Assembly: GCA_027483995.1 (NCBI GenBank)
Contig: JAIXTK010000228.1
Location: forward strand, 1-32,145
Direction: 5' to 3'
DNA: 32,145 nucleotides
Source: Acetobacteraceae bacterium
GTDB lineage: Bacteria; Pseudomonadota; Alphaproteobacteria; Acetobacterales; Acetobacteraceae
Below are positions 16,101 through 23,931 of this stretch, piece by piece. How positions within the stretch are numbered: position 1 is the stretch's first letter; the number at the start of each line of letters is the position of its first letter. The notes beneath the pieces were generated by a model. That model searched no databases, had not been told where the DNA came from, and was given only the letters and a program-made list of their open reading frames with translations. Position numbers and translations under genes: made by a program.

Positions 16101-17972
16101 ATCGAACGCAGCGAGGCGCGCTTCCGGCTGGCGATCGAGACCGCCAACCTTGGCGTGTGGGACTACGACCCGGCGACGGACGAGACCGTGTGGTCCCCGC
16201 GCATGTGGGAGATCCGCGGCCTGGAGGCGTCCGCGGAGCCTGTACCGCTCGATGCGATCGCGGCGACAACGCATCCGGACGACCGGACATGGATCACGGA
16301 CGAGATCCTCTCCCAGCGCGCCGGGCAGCACCGGGGGCTGGTGGAGCGCGAGTATCGTGTGGTCCATCCGGATGGCAGCGTGCGGATCGTGCTGTCGAAG
16401 TCCATCACGATCCATGACGCGGCCGGAAGGCTGCAGCAGGTGATCGGGGTGAACCAGGACATCACGGCGCAGAGGAGTGTCGAGCAGGCACTGCGCGACA
16501 ACGCGGTGCGGTTCGAGCTGGCGACGAAGGCGGCGGGGCTGGCGGTGTGGGAGTGGGATGTGCCGAGCCGGGCGCGCCACTGGTCGCCGGAGATGTGGAT
16601 CATGCGCGGACGGCCCCCCCGGACGGAGCCGCCTGACGAGGCGGAAGCGCTCTCCATGGTGCATCCGGCCGACCGGGCCGAAGCGCAACGGTCACATGAT
16701 CGGGTCATCGCCAACCCCGGGGCGCCGGCCGAATACGAGTACCGCGTCGTGCATCCCGGCGGCACGGTGCGCCACCTGAACATGCGCACCACGCCGCTGC
16801 GCGATGCGGCGGGCAACGTGGTGCGCGTGACGGGCGTCGGCATGGACGTGACGGACCGCCGCCTGGCGACGCAGGCGCTGCAGGAAAGCGAGTCGTTCTT
16901 CCGTCTCGCCAGCGAGGCGGCAGCGCTCGGCGTTTGGGACCAGGACCAGCTGACGGGCGAGGTGCGCTGGTCGCAGCGGATGTGGACCATTCATGGCCTG
17001 GAGCCCAGGGCGGCCCCGCCATCGCGCCAGGAGTTTGAGACCCTGGTGCATAAGGATGATCTCCAGGACGTGCAGTCGCTGCTTGCGCGCCTGCGGGCGG
17101 ATCCCGAAAGCCAGGTCGGCAAGGTGGAGTTCCGGGTCATGTGGCCGGATGGCTCCACCAGATACCTCGACATGCGGGCGATGTCGGTCCACGACGAGGA
17201 AAGGGTGTTGCGGCGCATCATTGGCGTGGTCATCGACTTCACCGAAGCGCAGGAACTTCGTGCCCAGGCCACGGTGGCGGGCAACGTGGCGACGCTGGGG
17301 CAGCTCGCCGGGGGCATTGCCCACGAGCTGGCCCAGCCGCTGCAGGCCATGATCGCGGCGGCCGAAGCGTGCTCGCTGCGCCTGTCCCGGCCCGACGATG
17401 CCGGGGCGGTGGATTACGCGCGCGATCGGCTCGTGTGGATCGCCGGCCAGGCGGCACGGGCCGGCCGGACGATCCAGCACCTGCTGGCCTTCAGCCGCGG
17501 CACCAGCACCAGCGGCGTGACAAGGCTGTCCGATGCCGTCGCGGGGTCGCTGGAGCTGGTGGGGCGCAACCTCTCCCAGGCCATGGTGACCGTGGCGGTG
17601 GATGTGCCGCAGGAGCTGCCGCTGGTACTGGGCGGGCTGGTGGAGGTGGAGCAGGTGCTGGTCAACCTGCTGCTGAATGCCCGTGATGCGCTGGCCGAGC
17701 GTGGGAACAGGCGGGTCGAGATCCGCGCCGCCGGCCGGGAGGACAAGGTGGTGCTGACCGTGGCTGATACCGGTGGCGGCATTCCGCCGCCGATCATCAG
17801 CCGCATCTTCGATCCGTTCTTCACCACCAAGCCGGCCGGCAAGGGCACGGGGCTTGGCCTGGCCATCTCGCAGAAGACGATGATCGCCATTGGCGGCTCG
17901 ATCGCCGTGCGGAACACGGAAACGGGGGCCGAGTTCACCCTCGTGTTCCAGGCGTTGAAGGAGCTGGGGTGA
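13119..17972 (+). CDS. Large membrane hybrid-length sensor histidine kinase with about eight tandem PAS units
   Basis: A 1617-residue sensor kinase. Residues about 18-40 form a membrane helix and residues about 41-278 an extracytoplasmic sensor region of no recognised type. A second helix (about 279-308) follows. A degenerate PAS-like unit (about 330-465) leads into seven clear PAS/PAC repeats of roughly 130 residues, starting near 475, 600, 740, 870, 1000, 1130 and 1260. Most carry a [VL]HPxD-like motif and end in an IGV..DIT segment. The kinase core has the H-box GGIAHELAQPLQAM with phospho-acceptor H1402, the N-box NLLLNARDALAE, DTGGGIP and GTGLGLAIS, so it should be active. The HELxQPL form is typical of FixL/DctB-like kinases. 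There is no HAMP or receiver domain and no response regulator gene nearby. It converges with flhG, 16 bases apart; control of motility is a guess. Confidence 0.9.
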   Translation: MTLPALAAWAKMPRILSLWSTSIIFAVAVMLPLLIHMAVNIGQSFTAARLEAESARMDAATRTAVNIETHLAVIAHAVRAASASASLARGELGTYVGELRLMVSALGVRSATLYDGQGAIIARTEASTAPPIPVEQLAAASANLLGLADIGPRPEEVRALAITAPAALPQGGRGWLAFEIAPQLFGTLGLARLLDQDEVLTVRDRAGRLFWRTYAHDVGEPLPASMAGALASAGGAGVFRNISILTKEARTLAFTHAAGGALFITSSMPSRDLYASLPLGPVGTVALAVASIAGSVALALFFSRILVGAFRRAALGQDTNGIGLAEAEALGAEVRADRQSLLGTLSCVALLEMHWHGGGPAARVAIHPSPQFRSLMHPGGGELGSAEAIVDLFDPRDQPALAAALADATTKGGTFSLVVRTCKAQNPPSWFRLIGVGTLARDGQAGRLILTLEDITQAHLAASERAVNEKRLQMATDAAELGIWELEVATGRRYFSNRLWRMIGMEPREGGLTRDETLALVHPDDRAPFLDLNALISEPLSECHYRAVLPTRGIRHWSVTTTVMRDDDGRPTHVIGLISDVTRQKETELEVRSHASQLALAAEIADIGVWERDQPDGQMRWIKKPSVFARLQEGRSFSFQLDLMSIIHEGDRDRLRRDWGTVDLAAIEARMYAPDGTPLDTSPRQEIVFRGVMMNGDIRHIQATRVFLRGPSGRISRTIGVFADITERLMREREIAEREARFRLAIDAADLGMFTIDLPTGALERSDRMLQMLGWPVTPEERHRPYDVPSLHPDDAAKVLADREAWVRGGAQGRHRATYRVWHRDGSIRHLEVLQLAERDPEGQPVRIVAAVRDQTEMHLAAQALQDSEARMRLAVEAADIGVFEYDVETGDGYWSDRAWRMRGLEPRDGILAPEKVMALVHPDDLARTQHTVDIRAAQSDGTSHEHEFRVVWADGTIRHILSRSLTRRGADGQGVKVIGVNIDITERILATRRIERSEARFRLAIETANLGVWDYDPATDETVWSPRMWEIRGLEASAEPVPLDAIAATTHPDDRTWITDEILSQRAGQHRGLVEREYRVVHPDGSVRIVLSKSITIHDAAGRLQQVIGVNQDITAQRSVEQALRDNAVRFELATKAAGLAVWEWDVPSRARHWSPEMWIMRGRPPRTEPPDEAEALSMVHPADRAEAQRSHDRVIANPGAPAEYEYRVVHPGGTVRHLNMRTTPLRDAAGNVVRVTGVGMDVTDRRLATQALQESESFFRLASEAAALGVWDQDQLTGEVRWSQRMWTIHGLEPRAAPPSRQEFETLVHKDDLQDVQSLLARLRADPESQVGKVEFRVMWPDGSTRYLDMRAMSVHDEERVLRRIIGVVIDFTEAQELRAQATVAGNVATLGQLAGGIAHELAQPLQAMIAAAEACSLRLSRPDDAGAVDYARDRLVWIAGQAARAGRTIQHLLAFSRGTSTSGVTRLSDAVAGSLELVGRNLSQAMVTVAVDVPQELPLVLGGLVEVEQVLVNLLLNARDALAERGNRRVEIRAAGREDKVVLTVADTGGGIPPPIISRIFDPFFTTKPAGKGTGLGLAISQKTMIAIGGSIAVRNTETGAEFTLVFQALKELG

Positions 17973-17988
17973 CGGGCCGCTGCCCTTC

Positions 17989-18804
17989 CTACCCCAGCAG
18001 CCCCTCCACCAGGCGTTCCACATCCCCCGCCGCCGTCGCGTTGGGGTGGCGTTGCAGCAGCAGCGTCTGGCGGCGGATGGCGTCGCGCACGCGGTCGTCG
18101 CGGCGCAGGATGCCGGCCAGCCTGGGGGTGTGGCCCAGGAAGGCGGCGCAGGCGCGGGCCAGCGTGGCGTAGGTGCGTTCGCCGGAGGTGGCGTTGCCGG
18201 CCTGGTTCACCACGATGCGGGCCTCGCCATTGGCCCCCTCGCCTGACATGCGATCGGCGTGGTGCAGCTTCAGCACGGCGTAGGCGTCCGTCAGGCTCGT
18301 CGGCTCCTCGGTGGCGAGCACCAGCAGCAGGTCGGCGAAGGCGGACATGCGGCGGGTGGTGCGGTCGATCCCGGCGCCGAGGTCCAGCACCACGTGGTCG
18401 TAGCGCGTGGCGGCGTCGCGCAGCGTGGCCAGCACGGCCTCCAGCGCCGTGTCGTCCAGGGCGGAGAGCGCGCCGGAGCCGGAGCGGCCGGCCAGGATAT
18501 CGAACCCGCCGGCGTCGTGGTGCTGCACCGCCTGCGCCAGGCTGCGCGTACCCGCCAGCACGGTGGCCAGGTCGTGCGCCGGAATCAAGCCGAGCTGGAT
18601 ATCCACGTTGGCCAGGCCCAGGTCGCCATCGAACAGCAGCACGCGCCGGCCCTGGCGCGAGAGGGCATGGGCCAGGGTGATGGCGAACCAGGTCTTGCCC
18701 ACGCCACCCTTGCCGGAGGCGATGGCGACGATGCGCCCCCGCTTGGCCAGGGCGGGCCCAATGGGGGCAGGCCGGTCTGGAAGAAGGGTCGGGGTGGTGG
18801 TCAT
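17989..18804 (-). CDS. flhG: FlhG/FleN-like MinD-family ATPase
   Basis: A 271-residue MinD/ParA-type ATPase. With FlhF, FlhG limits flagellar number and position. The deviant Walker A GKGGVGKT is at residues 31-38. The switch region FDGDLGLANVDIQLGL follows (about 59-74), and then VVLDLGAGI in the Walker B position with Leu-Gly where many relatives have a second Asp. The N-terminal DQAxxLR-type FlhF-activating motif of some FlhG proteins is not evident in the 22 residues before the ATPase core. The start at 18802-18804 overlaps the flhF stop (ATGA), so the two are coupled. It is the last gene of the flagellar run. Confidence 0.86.
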   Translation of the reverse strand: MTTTPTLLPDRPAPIGPALAKRGRIVAIASGKGGVGKTWFAITLAHALSRQGRRVLLFDGDLGLANVDIQLGLIPAHDLATVLAGTRSLAQAVQHHDAGGFDILAGRSGSGALSALDDTALEAVLATLRDAATRYDHVVLDLGAGIDRTTRRMSAFADLLLVLATEEPTSLTDAYAVLKLHHADRMSGEGANGEARIVVNQAGNATSGERTYATLARACAAFLGHTPRLAGILRRDDRVRDAIRRQTLLLQRHPNATAAGDVERLVEGLLG

Positions 18805-19841
18805 GCGACAGCTTCCGGAGCGGGGTGGGCGGCGGATTGCGGCACCTGCATCAGGCGGCGGGCCAACAGGTCGGGGGTGAAGGGCACCATGCCGTCGGCC
18901 GCACCGGCGCCGATGCCCGCCTCGGCCAGGGCGCAGCCGGCCTCGGCGGCGGCCAGCACGCTGCCGATGCGGCGGGCGGCATCCAGCTTGGTGGCCAGCA
19001 GCAGGTTGCAGCCCAGCGCCACATGGGCGGCGGCGATGTCGGCGGCCTCGGCGGGGTCGAGCCCGGCCGGCAGCACCAGGGCGATGCGCGCGCCGATGGC
19101 GCCGGCCAGCGCGGAAAGCGCCTCGGCCTGGGCGGGGTCGAACAGGTCGCTGCCCGTACTGTCCACCAGCACCGGCGCGCCATCCTCGCGATGGGCGAGC
19201 GCGCGCTGCAGGGCGGCCGGCGTGCTGGCCACCAGCAGCTTCAGGCCCAGCACGCGGGTGAAGGCGGCAAGCTGCTCGGTGGCGCCGGCACGCTGCCCGT
19301 CGGTGGTGACGACCAGGGGCTTGGTGCCCGCCATCACCAGGCGCGTGGCCAGGCGCACCACGCTCAGCGTCTTGCCGGCGCCGGGCGGGCCGGACAGCAG
19401 CAGCGGCGCATCCCCGGCCGCCAGCGGCAGCGTGGCGAAGCGCACGGCGGCGGCCACCGCAAAGGGCAGCGGCCCGCCCCCGAGCTTGCGTCGCAACGCC
19501 GCTGAGGCACCGTGGAATTCCAGCGCCGCGGCCTGCGGCGAGGGCGGCGGTGGCGGTGGTGGAGCCGGTGCCGGTGCCGCGGTGCGCGGTGTGTGTGCAA
19601 GCGGTGTCGGTGCAGGCCGTGCAGGTGCAGGTGCAGGTGCAGGCGGGGCGGGGGCCGGCGGGGGCGCAGCCGGGCGGGCCAGCGGCGGCGGCGGCGCGTC
19701 ATCCGCCTCCAGCCCTGCGGTGATCACCACCCCATCGGCCACGCGCCGGCTGGACAGGATCAATGCATCGGCGCCGAGTTCGGTGCGCACCTGGCGCATC
19801 GCCTCGGCCATCGATGGGGCACGGAAGAGCTTGAGCCGCAT
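18801..19841 (-). CDS. flhF: FlhF, SRP-like GTPase for flagellar placement
   Basis: A 346-residue protein with the FlhF layout. An N-terminal domain begins MRLKLFRAPSMAEAMRQVRTELG and includes LILSSRRV. A Pro/Ala-rich linker (residues about 49-101) and an SRP-type GTPase domain follow. G1 is GPPGAGKT at 151-158 and G4 is TKLD. G3 is DSTGSD rather than DTAGRS, and other contacts look reduced, so GTP hydrolysis may be weak. FlhF usually marks the pole where a flagellum is built. The start at 19839-19841 has AGGA upstream; the longer frame adds 12 residues lacking the conserved MRLKLF start. The linker DNA holds a four-fold GTGCAG hexamer repeat (19619-19642). Confidence 0.88.
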   Translation of the reverse strand: MRLKLFRAPSMAEAMRQVRTELGADALILSSRRVADGVVITAGLEADDAPPPPLARPAAPPPAPAPPAPAPAPARPAPTPLAHTPRTAAPAPAPPPPPPPSPQAAALEFHGASAALRRKLGGGPLPFAVAAAVRFATLPLAAGDAPLLLSGPPGAGKTLSVVRLATRLVMAGTKPLVVTTDGQRAGATEQLAAFTRVLGLKLLVASTPAALQRALAHREDGAPVLVDSTGSDLFDPAQAEALSALAGAIGARIALVLPAGLDPAEAADIAAAHVALGCNLLLATKLDAARRIGSVLAAAEAGCALAEAGIGAGAADGMVPFTPDLLARRLMQVPQSAAHPAPEAVA

Positions 19842-19935
19842 GGCTAGCGTCCTGCCCGCGCAGGCCGTGCAGAACAAGACTCTGATGTCCCGCTCGCATG
19901 CGCTTCCAGGTGGATGGGATGCCGGGGACGGGGCA

Positions 19936-22035
19936 TCAGATGCTACCCAAGGTGCGGATGCGGGCGCGCGGATGGATCTCCGTTTGTGCCATCACCGTGG
20001 TTTCCGGGCGGATGCGCTCCACGATCGCGCGCACATGGGCGCGCAGCGGCGCGCTGGTCAGCAGCACCGGCGCCTCGCCCATCTGCGCCGCGGCGTCGAA
20101 CTCGGTGCGCATGCGGGTCATGAACTCGCCCAGCTGCGTCGGCGCCATGGCCAGCTGCCGCTCCTCGCCCGTGCCCACCAGCGAATCATGGAACGCCTCC
20201 TCCCACGCCTGGGAGAGCGTGATCAGCGGCAGGTAGCCCTGCGGCGAGAGATGCGCGTCGCTCAACTGGCGTGCCAGGCGCGTGCGGACATGGGCGACGA
20301 TGGCCGGGATGGCGCGCGCCCCGCTGCCGCAGGCTTCCTGGATGCCTTCCAGGATCGTCGGCAGGTCGCGGATGGACACGCGCTCGGCCAGCAGCCCCTG
20401 CAGCACGCGCTGCACGCCGCCCACCTGGATCTGCGCCGGGATCAGCTCGCCCACCAGCTTCTGGTGTTCGCGCGGAAGTTCATCCAGCAGCTTCTGGGTT
20501 TCGGCGAAGCTCAGCAGCTCCGCCATGTTCTGCTTCACCAGTTCGGTGAGGTGCGTGGTGAGCACGCTGGGCGGATCCACCACCGTGCAGCCACGGAAAT
20601 CCGCCTCGTCGCGCAGGGCCGCATCGATCCACTTCGCCGGCAGGCCGAAGGTCGGCTCGTGCGTCGGCTCGCCGTCCAGGTCCGGCAGGCCGCCGCGCGG
20701 GTCCATCGCCAGCACCATGGTGGGGCGCACCGTGCCCTGCCCGGCCACGATCTCCTTGATGCGTACGCAATACGTATCGGGTGCCAGCGCCATGTTGTCC
20801 TGGATGCGCACCGGCGGCAGCACGAAGCCCATCTCGGCGGCGATCGCGCGGCGCAGGCCCTTGATCTGCTCCGTCAGCCGCGGCGCCTCGCCACCGGCCA
20901 GCACCAGCAGCCCGTAGCCCAGCTCCACCCGCACCATGTCGATGCGCAGCGAGTCGCTGATCGGCGCCTCGGCCGCGGGTTGCGCGGGGGCTTCCGGCAT
21001 CTCGCCCTCCATGCGCGGCGGGTTCCTGTGGCGCGTCCAGGCACCGAACCCGGCCAGGCCGCCCAGCACCAGGAAGGGCAGCGCCGGCAGGCCCGGCATC
21101 AGCGCCATCACGCCAGAGGCAGCGGCGGCCATCGCCAGCGGCTTCGGGCTGCCGCCCAGCTGGCGCATCAGCGCCACGTCGGTGGAGCCTTCGGTGCCGC
21201 CCTTGGTCACCACGATGCCGGCAGCGACGGAGACCAGCAGCGCCGGGATCTGGCTCACCAGCCCGTCGCCGATGGTCAGCGTGGTGTAGGAGATCAGCGC
21301 GTCGCTGAAGCCCATGTTGTGGCGCATCAGGCCGATCAGCAGCCCGCCCAGGATGTTGATGCCGGTGATGATCAGCCCGGCGATCGCATCGCCGCGCACG
21401 AACTTCGCCGCGCCGTCCATGGCGCCGTAGAAGCCGCTCTCCTCCTCCAGCTCCGCGCGGCGCACCCGCGCCGTCTTCTCGTCGATCAGCCCGGAGGAGA
21501 GGTCGCTGTCGATCGCCATCTGCTTGCCGGGCATCGCATCCAGGCTGAAGCGCGCCGCGACCTCGGCGATGCGGCCGGAACCCTTGGTGATGACCATGAA
21601 GTTCACCACCAGCAGGATGGCGAACAGGATGAAGCCGATCACCACGTCGCTGCCCATCAGGAAGCCGCCAAACGCCGCCACCACGTGGCCGGCGGCCAGC
21701 GGCCCTTCCTGCCCGTGGCTCAGGATCAGGCGCGTGGTGGCCACGTTCAGCGAAAGCCGCAGCAGCGTGGTCAGCAGCAGCAGCGTGGGGAAGCTGGTGA
21801 AATCCAGCGGGCGCTTCAGGAACACCGCCACCATCAGCACCAGCACGGAGGAGGTGATGGAGAGCGCGAGGCCGAGGTCCAGAAGAATGGTCGGCAGCGG
21901 CAGGATCAGCACCGCCACCAGCAGGATCACGCCAATGGCCAGCCATACATCGGTGCCGGGTGCCCAGGGCCGCGCCCGGCCCAGCATTGTGCCGAGCGGG
22001 CCGGAGAGCGCGCCGGCGAGCGGCGACTGCGCCAT
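19936..22035 (-). CDS. flhA: Flagellar biosynthesis protein FlhA
   Basis: A 699-residue export-gate protein. The N-terminal half has about eight membrane helices, starting near VWLAIGVILLVAVLILPLP. The FHIPEP-family stretch FTSFPTLLLLTTLLRLSLN and the cytoplasmic loop with GRIAEVAARFSLDAMPGKQ and IDEKTARVRRAELEEE are both present. The C-terminal half is the cytosolic domain that docks chaperone-substrate pairs. FlhA forms a nonameric ring in the type III flagellar export apparatus. Length is typical. The start at 22033-22035 is only three bases past the flbD stop, so translation is probably coupled and its Shine-Dalgarno sequence lies inside flbD. A 94-base gap separates it from flhF. Confidence 0.97.
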   Translation of the reverse strand: MAQSPLAGALSGPLGTMLGRARPWAPGTDVWLAIGVILLVAVLILPLPTILLDLGLALSITSSVLVLMVAVFLKRPLDFTSFPTLLLLTTLLRLSLNVATTRLILSHGQEGPLAAGHVVAAFGGFLMGSDVVIGFILFAILLVVNFMVITKGSGRIAEVAARFSLDAMPGKQMAIDSDLSSGLIDEKTARVRRAELEEESGFYGAMDGAAKFVRGDAIAGLIITGINILGGLLIGLMRHNMGFSDALISYTTLTIGDGLVSQIPALLVSVAAGIVVTKGGTEGSTDVALMRQLGGSPKPLAMAAAASGVMALMPGLPALPFLVLGGLAGFGAWTRHRNPPRMEGEMPEAPAQPAAEAPISDSLRIDMVRVELGYGLLVLAGGEAPRLTEQIKGLRRAIAAEMGFVLPPVRIQDNMALAPDTYCVRIKEIVAGQGTVRPTMVLAMDPRGGLPDLDGEPTHEPTFGLPAKWIDAALRDEADFRGCTVVDPPSVLTTHLTELVKQNMAELLSFAETQKLLDELPREHQKLVGELIPAQIQVGGVQRVLQGLLAERVSIRDLPTILEGIQEACGSGARAIPAIVAHVRTRLARQLSDAHLSPQGYLPLITLSQAWEEAFHDSLVGTGEERQLAMAPTQLGEFMTRMRTEFDAAAQMGEAPVLLTSAPLRAHVRAIVERIRPETTVMAQTEIHPRARIRTLGSI

Positions 22036-22038
22036 GCG

Positions 22039-23466
22039 CTACATCGCCTCCCCGGCGGCGGCATAGGCGGCAAGCCCGGCCGGCGGCGGCGGCACCCGCA
22101 CGCCAGACGCGCTGTAGTCGCGCAGTTTGTTGCGCAACGCGCGGATGGAGATGCCCAGGATGGTGGCTGCATGGGTGCGGTTGCCCAGCGTGTGGTGCAA
22201 CGTCTCCAGGATCAGGTCGCGCTCCACCTCCTCCATGCGCCGCCCCACCAGGGAGGCAACGCCGGTGGCGCCGGGATCGGCCTGGCCCGCGGGCCCGGGC
22301 GCAGGTGCAGTGGACTGCACCTGCGTGGCCTGTGCCGTCTGCGGCGGCATCTGGCCAGCCGGCAGCGGCGCGGGCGCCACCTCGATCGCTTCGGCTTCGA
22401 TCCAGTCTTCCTGGGCCAGCAGCACCGCGCGATGCAGCGTGTTCTCCAGCTCGCGCACATTGCCGCGCCACACATGCGCCGCCAGGCGCCGGCGCGCACC
22501 TTCGGACAAGGGGCGGTTCGGCAGCCCGTTCACCTCGGCGAAGCGGCGGGCGAAATGGTCAGCCAGCGCCTGGATGTCCTCCGGCCGCTCGCGCAGCGGC
22601 GGCACGTGCAGGCTGATGACGTTGAGGCGGAAATACAGATCCTCGCGGAACCGCCCCGCCGCCACCTCGGCCAACAGGTCGCGGTTGGTCGTGGCCAGGA
22701 TGCGCACATCAACCTTCACCGGCGCGTTGCCGCCGATGCGGTCGATCTCGCGTTCCTGCAGGGCGCGCAGCAGCTTGGCCTGCAGGCGGATATCCATCTC
22801 GCCGATTTCGTCCAGCAGCAGCGTGCCGCCATCGGCCGCCTCGAACTTGCCCACGCGGCGGGCCACGGCGCCGCTGAAGGCGCCCTTCTCGTGGCCGAAC
22901 AGCTCGCTCTCCAGCAGGTTCTCCGGAATGGCCGCACAGTTCAGCGCCACGAACGCGCCCTTCGCCCGGCGGGAGCGCGCATGGATATGCCGCGCCAGAA
23001 CCTCCTTGCCGGTGCCGGATTCGCCGGTGATCAGCACGGAGGCATCGGCCGCCGCCACCTGCTCCGCGCGCTTCAGCGTGGCCTGCATCACGGGGTCGCG
23101 CACCACCACGGAACGGTCGTCACCGGCCACCGCATCCAGGATGGCGGCGATCAGCTCGGCATCCGGCGGCAGCGGCAGGAACTCGCGCGCCCCGGCACGG
23201 ATCGCCGCGGTGGCCAGGTCCGGGTCCGGATCGATCGAGCAGGCCACCACCGGCACGGCAATGCGCTCGGAGACCAGCGCGCGGATCAGCGCGGGAACGT
23301 CCTGGGAGAGATCGCACAGCACCAGATCCACCCTGGGATCGCGCCGCAGCGTGGCCAGCCCCGCATCGCGCGTGTCGGCCTGCTCGATGCGCGCGCCCCG
23401 GCCCATGGCAATGCGCGCTGCCTGGGAGAGCTCGCCGGTAAGGGCGCCGATGATCATCATGCGCAT
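22039..23466 (-). CDS. flbD: FlbD-type sigma-54-dependent flagellar activator
   Basis: A 475-residue regulator of the FlbD/NtrC group. Residues 1-115 are a degenerate receiver: the paired acidic residues after strand 1 are missing (MIIGALTG), D52 remains, and the Lys of the usual FLPKP motif is Leu. The AAA+ domain has Walker A GESGTGKE at 148-155 and Walker [12 protein letters not shown] at 213-223. The sigma-54 contact loop is GAFSGA (195-200) in place of GAFTGA. A Pro/Ala/Gln-rich linker leads to a Fis-type helix-turn-helix ([20 protein letters not shown]). In Caulobacter FlbD switches on late flagellar genes under the control of FliX rather than a kinase. The start at 23464-23466 has only a poor Shine-Dalgarno sequence. 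A repeat-bearing 124-base gap separates it from fliN. Confidence 0.92.
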   Translation of the reverse strand: MRMMIIGALTGELSQAARIAMGRGARIEQADTRDAGLATLRRDPRVDLVLCDLSQDVPALIRALVSERIAVPVVACSIDPDPDLATAAIRAGAREFLPLPPDAELIAAILDAVAGDDRSVVVRDPVMQATLKRAEQVAAADASVLITGESGTGKEVLARHIHARSRRAKGAFVALNCAAIPENLLESELFGHEKGAFSGAVARRVGKFEAADGGTLLLDEIGEMDIRLQAKLLRALQEREIDRIGGNAPVKVDVRILATTNRDLLAEVAAGRFREDLYFRLNVISLHVPPLRERPEDIQALADHFARRFAEVNGLPNRPLSEGARRRLAAHVWRGNVRELENTLHRAVLLAQEDWIEAEAIEVAPAPLPAGQMPPQTAQATQVQSTAPAPGPAGQADPGATGVASLVGRRMEEVERDLILETLHHTLGNRTHAATILGISIRALRNKLRDYSASGVRVPPPPAGLAAYAAAGEAM

Positions 23467-23495
23467 GAGGCTGGTTCCATCCTGGAAGCAAGAGT

Positions 23496-23531
23496 CTTCT
23501 TTTTCTGAAGAAAAAGAAGCAAAAAGACTTT
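23496..23531 (+). repeat. AT-rich hairpin repeat, copy 2
   Basis: Identical over 36 bases to copies 1 and 3: hairpin arms at 23496-23505 and 23510-23519 with loop TGAA, then CAAAAAGACTTT. It lies between fliN and flbD, both on the minus strand. The upstream GGAAGCAAG is also shared with copy 3. Confidence 0.9.
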
Positions 23532-23536
23532 TGTGA

Positions 23537-23575
23537 CTTCAGGCCCGGGCCTGTTGCGTGCGCCCGGGCCCGAAG
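23537..23575 (-). terminator. GC hairpin downstream of fliN
   Basis: Arms 23537-23550 and 23562-23575 pair over 14 positions with one mismatch; the core is GGCCCGGGC/GCCCGGGCC around 11 bases. On the minus strand it begins 15 bases after the fliN stop and is followed by T-rich DNA from repeat copy 2. It is a plausible terminator or attenuator between fliN and flbD, although the T-rich stretch starts about ten bases too late for a textbook terminator. Confidence 0.5.
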
Positions 23576-23590
23576 GGGAGAAGGTCTTCC

Positions 23591-23917
23591 TTAGTTCGCC
23601 CGATCGGCCTTGACGATTTCCGTCATCGTCACGCCCAGGCGGTTGTCGTCCACCATCACCACCTCGCCACGCGCCACCAGGCGGTTGTTGACGTAGATGT
23701 CGATCGCCTCGCCCAGCTTGCGGTCCAGTTCCACCACCGCGCCGCGGCCCAGCTTCAGCAGCTGCGCCACCTGCATGGTGGATTTGCCCAGCACCGCGCT
23801 GACGGTCACGGGGATATCGTACACCGCCTCCAGGTCACGCGCGCTGCGGGCCCCGCCGGTTTCGGTGGCGGCGGCAGAGGGTTCGGCGAGTTCGGCAAGG
23901 TCCATGTCGTCAGGCAT
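23591..23917 (-). CDS. fliN: Flagellar motor switch protein FliN
   Basis: A 108-residue switch protein. The conserved SpoA domain runs from LEAVYDIPVTVSAVLGKSTM through LLKLGRGAVVELDRKLGEAIDIYVNNRLVARGEVVMVDDNRLGVTMTEI. FliN forms the lower C-ring with FliM and FliG and sets rotor direction. An acidic, Ala-rich N-terminal tail of about 28 residues precedes it. The start at 23915-23917 has GGAGAA upstream. It follows fliH after 14 bases on the same strand. FliM is not in the window. A hairpin and a repeat follow the stop. Confidence 0.95.
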   Translation of the reverse strand: MPDDMDLAELAEPSAAATETGGARSARDLEAVYDIPVTVSAVLGKSTMQVAQLLKLGRGAVVELDRKLGEAIDIYVNNRLVARGEVVMVDDNRLGVTMTEIVKADRAN

Positions 23918-23931
23918 TGGAGATTCTCCGG

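Noticed and set aside
13113-16688. A minus-strand open frame of 1191 codons opposite the PAS kinase
   Set aside because: It is the mirror of a GC-rich gene. The product is His/Arg/Gly-rich without domains, while the + strand reads as clear PAS repeats.
19561-19680. GTGCAG and related short repeats as a CRISPR-like array
   Set aside because: They are 6-base repeats inside the flhF coding frame, with no spacers.
18259-23508. A + strand open frame of 1749 codons opposite flhG, flhF, flhA and flbD
   Set aside because: It covers four well-identified genes on the other strand, and its low-complexity His/Gln/Arg/Ala product has no recognisable domain.
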